Below are positions 59,623 to 64,000 of a stretch of 64,000 nt of DNA, one piece after another. This DNA comes from Aquilaria yunnanensis (Eukaryota; Streptophyta; Magnoliopsida; Malvales; Thymelaeaceae): NCBI GenBank assembly GCA_039654915.1, contig CM077600.1, forward strand, positions 42,144,492-42,208,491, in the 5' to 3' direction. Under the pieces are notes generated by a model that was given only the letters and a program-made list of their open reading frames with translations, had not been told where the DNA came from and ran no database searches. Every line of letters starts with the position of its first letter. Position 1 is the first letter of the stretch. The translations under genes were made by a program, and so were the position numbers.

Positions 59623-60413
59623 GGTAAAATAGGCAAATTTACCACTAAACTATAGAGTGTAGGGTAATTTTATCACTAAACATTTTGTATAGACAAATTT
59701 TCCATTAAAATTTTCATCATGGGCAATTTGGCCACTGACTTTTAAATGATAGAAATATTCCATTTTTTCTAAGAATATTATATATCACAACTCTTTGCTA
59801 AAAATTTTCTCTTTAACCCCTAGCCACTCAAACATTTCACAACATCTAAATGAGTCAAAACCTTGTGTCTAACCAGACAGCTCCATTATTGAGCCTTTTT
59901 GTTTTTACGTTCCTCGTTGTCTTCGAGTAACCCTTTGTTGCCGTAGCCATTAATCCTTTATTTTATAACAATAGTACTGTTGGATTTAGCCTCACTCGCA
60001 TCAATCAAATCCTGTTTTTTATTAGAATTTGTTTTAAGGAACATTTCTAGGAGCATTATTGGGATGTATTAAAGAGTGGAGATAATGTCGGTGCTGGAAA
60101 AGGTGGATGGTAGCAAAGGGTACATAAGTTTGCTGAAGCGAAGATGATGGTGAAAATGATAATTTCAAAAACTTAGGGGTCAAAGTGTTAAGTAAAGGGA
60201 ACTTAAGATTGAAACTTGCATTTTTCTTATTTTTTCACATTTGCTACATTAATCAATTTTACAGTCAGTGGCAGATTTGCTCTCAACACAAAACACTAAT
60301 AATAAGTTCTCATTTTTTTAAAAGATCAATGATAAATTTTCGTGCAAAAAAAACTTTATTGACAAAATTACATTGCCCCCTATAGTTTAATGGGAAATTT
60401 AACCCTTTTGCTT
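59623..60413. mobile_element. MULE-like element related to 21864-23638
   Basis: Ends GGTAAAATAGGCAAATTTAC and inverted GCAAAAGGGTTAAATTTCCC, then cactaaactatag / cattaaactatag and gtaattttatcactaaa / gtaattttgtcaataaa. Inner sequence gaagatgatggtgaaaatga...ttaagattgaaacttgca matches 23400-23480. Target duplication not found. Confidence 0.65.
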
Positions 60414-60623
60414 ATTAAGACATATTGACAGAGTAATCATATGGCAGTCTTTTATTGACGTAGATGGGACATGTTATGCTGTGTGGGCAGCTCTCCAGCG
60501 CGAAACAAAGTAAATTTTTTTCATTTCAGTGACAAAATATTCTTCGTTTTAGTGGAGTATTCTCACATCAAGTACTGTAATGGTTAATATCTCCTTATTT
60601 CAAAACATTAAAAACAAAGTTAA

Positions 60624-60857
60624 GGTGATATTTGAATGTAAAATTTTTTTTTCACATTTTTATTTTCCAAATTTCTTTGATAAAGGTTAGAGTGCATGAC
60701 TTGTGTTAAGGATGTGAAAAACCTTGTTTTTATATCATGATTTTTCTAAAATTTAGAGAACAAAGTTTTCCACATCCTTAAAACGTGCTATGCACTCTAA
60801 CTTTTATAAAAAAAATTGAAAAAAAAAAGGAAAAAATTTTCACAACTAAACACCACC
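60624..60857. mobile_element. Tourist-type MITE (PIF/Harbinger-derived)
   Basis: 234-bp near-perfect hairpin. Arms GGTGATATTTGAATGT / GGTGGTGTTTAGTTGT and ttagagtgca-...-ttaaggatgtg-aaaac-ttg. TAA on both sides (60621-60623, 60858-60860), the 3-bp duplication of PIF/Harbinger elements. Confidence 0.8.
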
Positions 60858-60955
60858 TAAACCTTTTGAAATGATTAATGGAAATTTGCTTAAAAATAGT
60901 TCAGTAGCAAAATTACTCTCCTCTATAAACTTCAGTGACAAATTTTCCACTTTCA

Positions 60956-60979
60956 TCTCTCTCTCTCTCTATCTATCTA

Positions 60980-61018
<39 letters not shown>
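60956..61018. repeat. Compound (CT)n(ATCT)n(AT)n microsatellite
   Basis: Three adjoining simple repeats in 63 bases. Confidence 0.95.
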
Positions 61019-61021
<3 letters not shown>

Positions 61022-61332
61022 CACTAATTTGTTTCTACATATACAAACTTATAAACTAATACTGATTAGTATCAATCAGGCGAGAGAAGGGAGAAATCTT
61101 CTGAAAATGGAATGTGAGGTAAAGAATCTGATCATCAACTGGCTAGCTAGTCTGTGAAGAAAACAAAGCATGTAATTTTTTTGACAACGAGGATCGAAAC
61201 TATAATTAGTAGGTAATGAAGTGCGTTTCCCATGCCAGTAGTCTTCCAGATCAAACAAGGAATCAAACAAAGATTTATATATGCAGAATATTCATTGATC
61301 ACTAATTAAATGGGACAAATAGTTAATTAAAA

Positions 61333-61351
61333 GTGTGTGTGTGTGTGTGTT
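61333..61351. repeat. (GT)n microsatellite
   Basis: About nine GT units, just downstream of the second OSR-like gene. Confidence 0.9.
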
Positions 61352-61376
61352 ATACTGCAACTAGCTAGCTATCGAG

Positions 61377-61571
61377 CTAATGATGAGGAGGGAAAAGGAG
61401 AGCAAAAAACAAGAGAAGCAGAAATATAAAAAGCGGAAGGAAAAGGAAAACAGAAGGTGGAGGCGGAAACTGATGATGGACCAGCAGAGGTGAAACTAAA
61501 ATGATGAGAGCCAGCAGAAGCAGAATTATGGCTGAGCCCTTGTTAAAATGTAGCTCACCAAACATGAGCAT
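61377..61571 (-). CDS. ARGOS/OSR-like small membrane protein 2
   Basis: 64 residues from the ATG at 61571 (MLMFGELHFNKGSAII); an internal ATG at 61565 would give 62. Two hydrophobic helices (about residues 14-31 and 41-57) flank a FPPPP turn. The second helix VFLFLPLFIFLLLLFFALL is nearly the same as in the copy at 17866-18066. This is the arrangement of plant ORGAN SIZE RELATED/ARGOS proteins, small ER membrane proteins linked to organ growth and ethylene sensitivity. The canonical LPPLPPPP is reduced to FPPPP, so it may be a divergent subgroup. A CTT/GAA-rich stretch (61737-61757) and AT-rich DNA lie upstream. The two-copy conservation is the main support for a real gene; function is inferred. 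Confidence 0.6.
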   Translation of the reverse strand: MLMFGELHFNKGSAIILLLLALIILVSPLLVHHQFPPPPSVFLFLPLFIFLLLLFFALLFPPHH

Positions 61572-62157
61572 AACACGCACGCCTCACTAGCTTAATTTGT
61601 CGATCGACGATGGTGAAGAAAAGTAATTCCTCGAGTCGAATCGCCCCCAAGCGAGATCATGAATTGCCAGATCGAGCGCTTGGAATGGAAAGTGGTTACC
61701 TTGCTAGCTAGCTATTGTGTCAATTTTGTTTCGTCTCTTCTTCTTCTTCTTCTTGGTTTTGCTTCGCTTTTTCTTTTTGTATTGTAAAAAAAAGTTTCAG
61801 AGATGAGTCGTCAGACTCAGAAAGATACTTGTAAATTAAGGGGGAATACTGCAGAGGAGAGTGGGGGTACTTGGACATTCCAGGTCGCTATCGCAACCTA
61901 TATATATTACGTATGTAAATAAAGGTGCAAGTGCACAGATTAGAACTTAACATAGAAAAGGCATATATATAATCTAAAGTAATTATTGACATATAAAGGA
62001 GACAGAGTCTGGGTTCAGCTAATCTAATCTTGGATTAACATTTAAAATACATCATCTCTCTTTTTCTTCTTAGGCATATGAGTGAACAGCCGCTTAGCAG
62101 ACTCGAATATCCGTTAACCATGGCACAAACAAAAGTGTTCGAAGCTGTTCGATTCTT
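61572..62157. other. Upstream region of OSR-like gene 2
   Basis: On the minus strand a GA-rich leader-like stretch (gaagaagaagaagaagag, 61737-61757) precedes a possible splice donor caag|gtaacc near 61698. A 5'-UTR intron is possible but not demonstrable. No other gene. Confidence 0.35.
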
Positions 62158-62391
62158 CACTACAAGAGAGATGTAAAAATTAAAACCGACTAATGAATCA
62201 GTTCTTAGTTGGTCTGTATTTCACCCTTTAATAACCGACTGGTGGCAACTGGCTTAACTACTGATTGACGACTAAATTCGGTCGTGAGTCGGTCACTAAA
62301 CACATTTTTAGTGATTGATTTAATTAGCTTACAACAAAAAAAAAGTGATGACCAAATTTTCAGTCAGTTTTTTCTCATTTTTCTTATAGTG
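62158..62391. mobile_element. CACTA-type MITE
   Basis: Starts CACTACAAGAGAGATG and ends with the inverted CACTATAAGAAAAATG. Subterminal repeats accgact / ggtcggt / agtcggt are typical of CACTA (En/Spm) ends. 234 bp, non-coding. The 3-bp flanks (ctt, gaa) do not match, so the target duplication is lost. Confidence 0.82.
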
Positions 62392-62697
62392 GAAATTTGG
62401 AGAAGAAAGAAACAAAATTATGCTTAATCAGAGTCAAAATTTTGAGTTGGAATTGTTGGGTGAGATCCAAACTTTGTCTTACTTGTGAATGGTCAATAGG
62501 TACTATACATTGAATTCCCTTAAATGGGTTCTAAACCTAACTTAGTTTAGCTGCAAAGAATTGGGTGTAGTCAGGTGTTCCCTGATATGTTGCAACTTGT
62601 ATATGGTTGATGTGCCAATCTAGCTCCTTGCTAGAGTCTATTGTAATTATTTTATTAAATATAAGTGTTTACTTTGTTTTGCCGTTTCGGAAAAAAA
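62392..62697 (+). mobile_element. LINE (L1-type) 3' fragment
   Basis: Encodes LGEIQTLSYL then a stop, a decayed form of the EIQALSFLWI motif. The 3' UTR has hairpin TCTAGC-TCCTT-GCTAGA (62619-62635), and the terminus TTTTGCCGTTTC is followed by A-rich sequence. Same strand as, and directly after, the CACTA MITE. Confidence 0.75.
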
Positions 62698-63234
62698 TAG
62701 TAAAAGTAAACGAAAAAAATTTAAGATTTAAATGAGCTGAGTCAAACTAAGTAATAGATTAATCATGTTCATTTTGAAATGAGTATTAAGTTTGATATTT
62801 TATTTATATTTGAATTAAAAAAAATATGCACGAGCTTTAAATTGATTAAGTTTGAGTCTACTTGAGCAATTTGCTAAATTAGAAGAATAAGTTAACTAAG
62901 TCCAGTAATGAAAAGTTGATCAAAATATATTTGAATTGTGTATAGCGTTTTAAATTTTGTTCAAATTTAGCCTGATAACAACTTGAATACATACACATCA
63001 ACATAAATATAATTATACATTATCACCTAAACACTTTCCTAACTCAATTCAATATACCCATCAACATATATATACACATGCACATATATGCAAATATACA
63101 CACTTTCCTAATTCATATAAACATACACATATCATATACATATGCATTATCACCTAAACCCTAAACACACATATCAACATACTCATATCATTAATACAAA
63201 TTAAAGAAAGAAAATTAAATAAAAAGGAGAAAAG
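62698..63234. other. AT-rich with short local repeats, no gene
   Basis: 62990-63190 repeats tcacctaaac and actttcctaa-tca phrases with catatatacacat spacers, a decayed short tandem array. No coding evidence. Confidence 0.45.
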
Positions 63235-63600
63235 CTTACCTCGATGATCACAAAGCTTTGGTGCTGCTGGAGAAGAGAGGAGAGGAGGAAGTTTAAGCAA
63301 ATTGGAAAATGAAGAGGCCAAAAATGGGCTTGGGGTTTATCTTCCCAATTGTGACGATATAAATCGTTGCCCGTTTTCGACGATTTTGCCTTGATTCCTT
63401 GAGCTAATCGTTGCAAATCATCGCTACTTATACTTTCAATTTCCTAGGATTTTGAGATGAGTTTCTTGACCATACCCATGTCTTTGCCACGTAACTTATG
63501 ATGATTTAATTCATCGTAGACTTGACCGCCAAAATGTTCACCCAAAATTTTGAGCATTTTCACTTCCTTCCAAAAAAATTTACCCTTTCCTATGATTTAC
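63235..63600 (-). mobile_element. Possible CACTA 5' subterminal/leader region
   Basis: Minus strand shows repeated CGATGATT / ACGATT / CGTCG words (63350-63520). A CT-rich leader then ends gatcatcgag|gtaagc, a strong splice-donor consensus. This arrangement is seen at the 5' end of CACTA elements. The terminal CACTA itself was not found. Confidence 0.3.
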
Positions 63601-63675
63601 CTATTAATTTGCCTCCATTTCTAGGTTTGGCTTCTTCACTATCAATTTTAGGATTATAGTTAAGGTTTGGAGTTT

Positions 63676-64000
63676 TTTTTATTTTTTGAACGGCAGAAAG
63701 AAGAATTAGATTACTAAAAGAAGGAAGAACAAGATTACACAACTAGCAAGGAGCTAGTCCTAGATACCTCACAAAGACTCCCCACACACCCTTAAAACAA
63801 AGCTTACATAATGCTTAGACAAGCACCCAACCCCTCCCTTTTACAACCAATTATGTATCGTATTTTTTGGATTAGAAAACCATTCAAACCAACTACAGTT
63901 GAGTTTTGGGCACCTATTGCTAATCCATAAGTATGACAAACTTTGAACTTGAAAGAGCACCTGCCCGATTGGTTTTCTACTATCTGTGAAGACTAAACTA
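63676..64000 (-). mobile_element. LINE (L1-type) 3' fragment (runs off window)
   Basis: The minus strand encodes FQVQSLSYLWISNRCPKLN and WFEWFSNPKNTIHNWL. It then has a 3' UTR with hairpin ACTAGC-TCCTT-GCTAGT (63742-63758) and the terminus CTGCCGTTC plus poly-A (plus-strand T/A run near 63676). The 5' part lies beyond the window. Confidence 0.82.

Overview
The window is strongly AT-rich nuclear DNA from a flowering plant, most probably a eudicot. It holds a spliced UGT74-type glucosyltransferase fragment, a pair of small ARGOS/OSR-like membrane protein genes, and a typical plant transposon set: Mutator-like elements (MULEs), Stowaway- and Tourist-type MITEs, CACTA and hAT relics, 3' fragments of L1-type LINEs, and Ty3/Gypsy-like LTR elements. 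I see no rRNA, tRNA, CRISPR or bacterial-type features. Almost every open frame in the region is chance or transposon-derived.

Layout. 1-311 is the 3' end of a long terminal repeat. 2.5-8.2 kb is degraded DNA transposons and MITEs. 10395-12143 is a complete Pack-MULE, with 324-bp terminal inverted repeats and a 10-bp target duplication, carrying a broken UGT gene fragment that still has its intron. 12.2-13.2 kb is a degenerate short-period repeat split by a MITE. 13334-15310 is a solo LTR on the minus strand. 15.4-17.7 kb is MITEs and two LINE tails. 17866-18066 is the first OSR-like gene. 18.4-25.9 kb is a run of MULE-type elements and a hAT relic. 26.8-28.2 kb contains two minisatellite-like arrays. 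29758-31852 is a Stowaway MITE split by a LINE, which itself holds a piece of another MITE. 33041-37119 is a non-autonomous LTR retrotransposon with two 658-bp LTRs, the first carrying an intact Stowaway MITE. 38.3-40.6 kb is a MITE and a minus-strand LINE relic. 41.8-52.2 kb is a nest of related Athila/Tat-like LTRs and a broken internal gene, interrupted by a solo LTR flanked by an 86-bp direct duplication. 54.8-60.9 kb holds more MULEs and a Tourist MITE. 61377-61571 is the second OSR-like gene. 62.1-64 kb is a CACTA MITE, two LINE tails and a possible CACTA subterminal region.

The only plausible host genes are the two OSR-like genes. They are on the same strand, about 43 kb apart, and their proteins align almost end to end, so they look like duplicates separated by transposon accumulation. 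The members of this family that have been studied are small two-helix ER membrane proteins affecting organ size and ethylene response; applying that role here is inference from resemblance. The other features document insertion, nesting and recombination of mobile DNA, and the most informative structures are the Pack-MULE, the 86-bp duplication, and a hairpin shared by the LINE tails.

All boundaries and identities come from reading the sequence by eye. No database search or alignment program was run.
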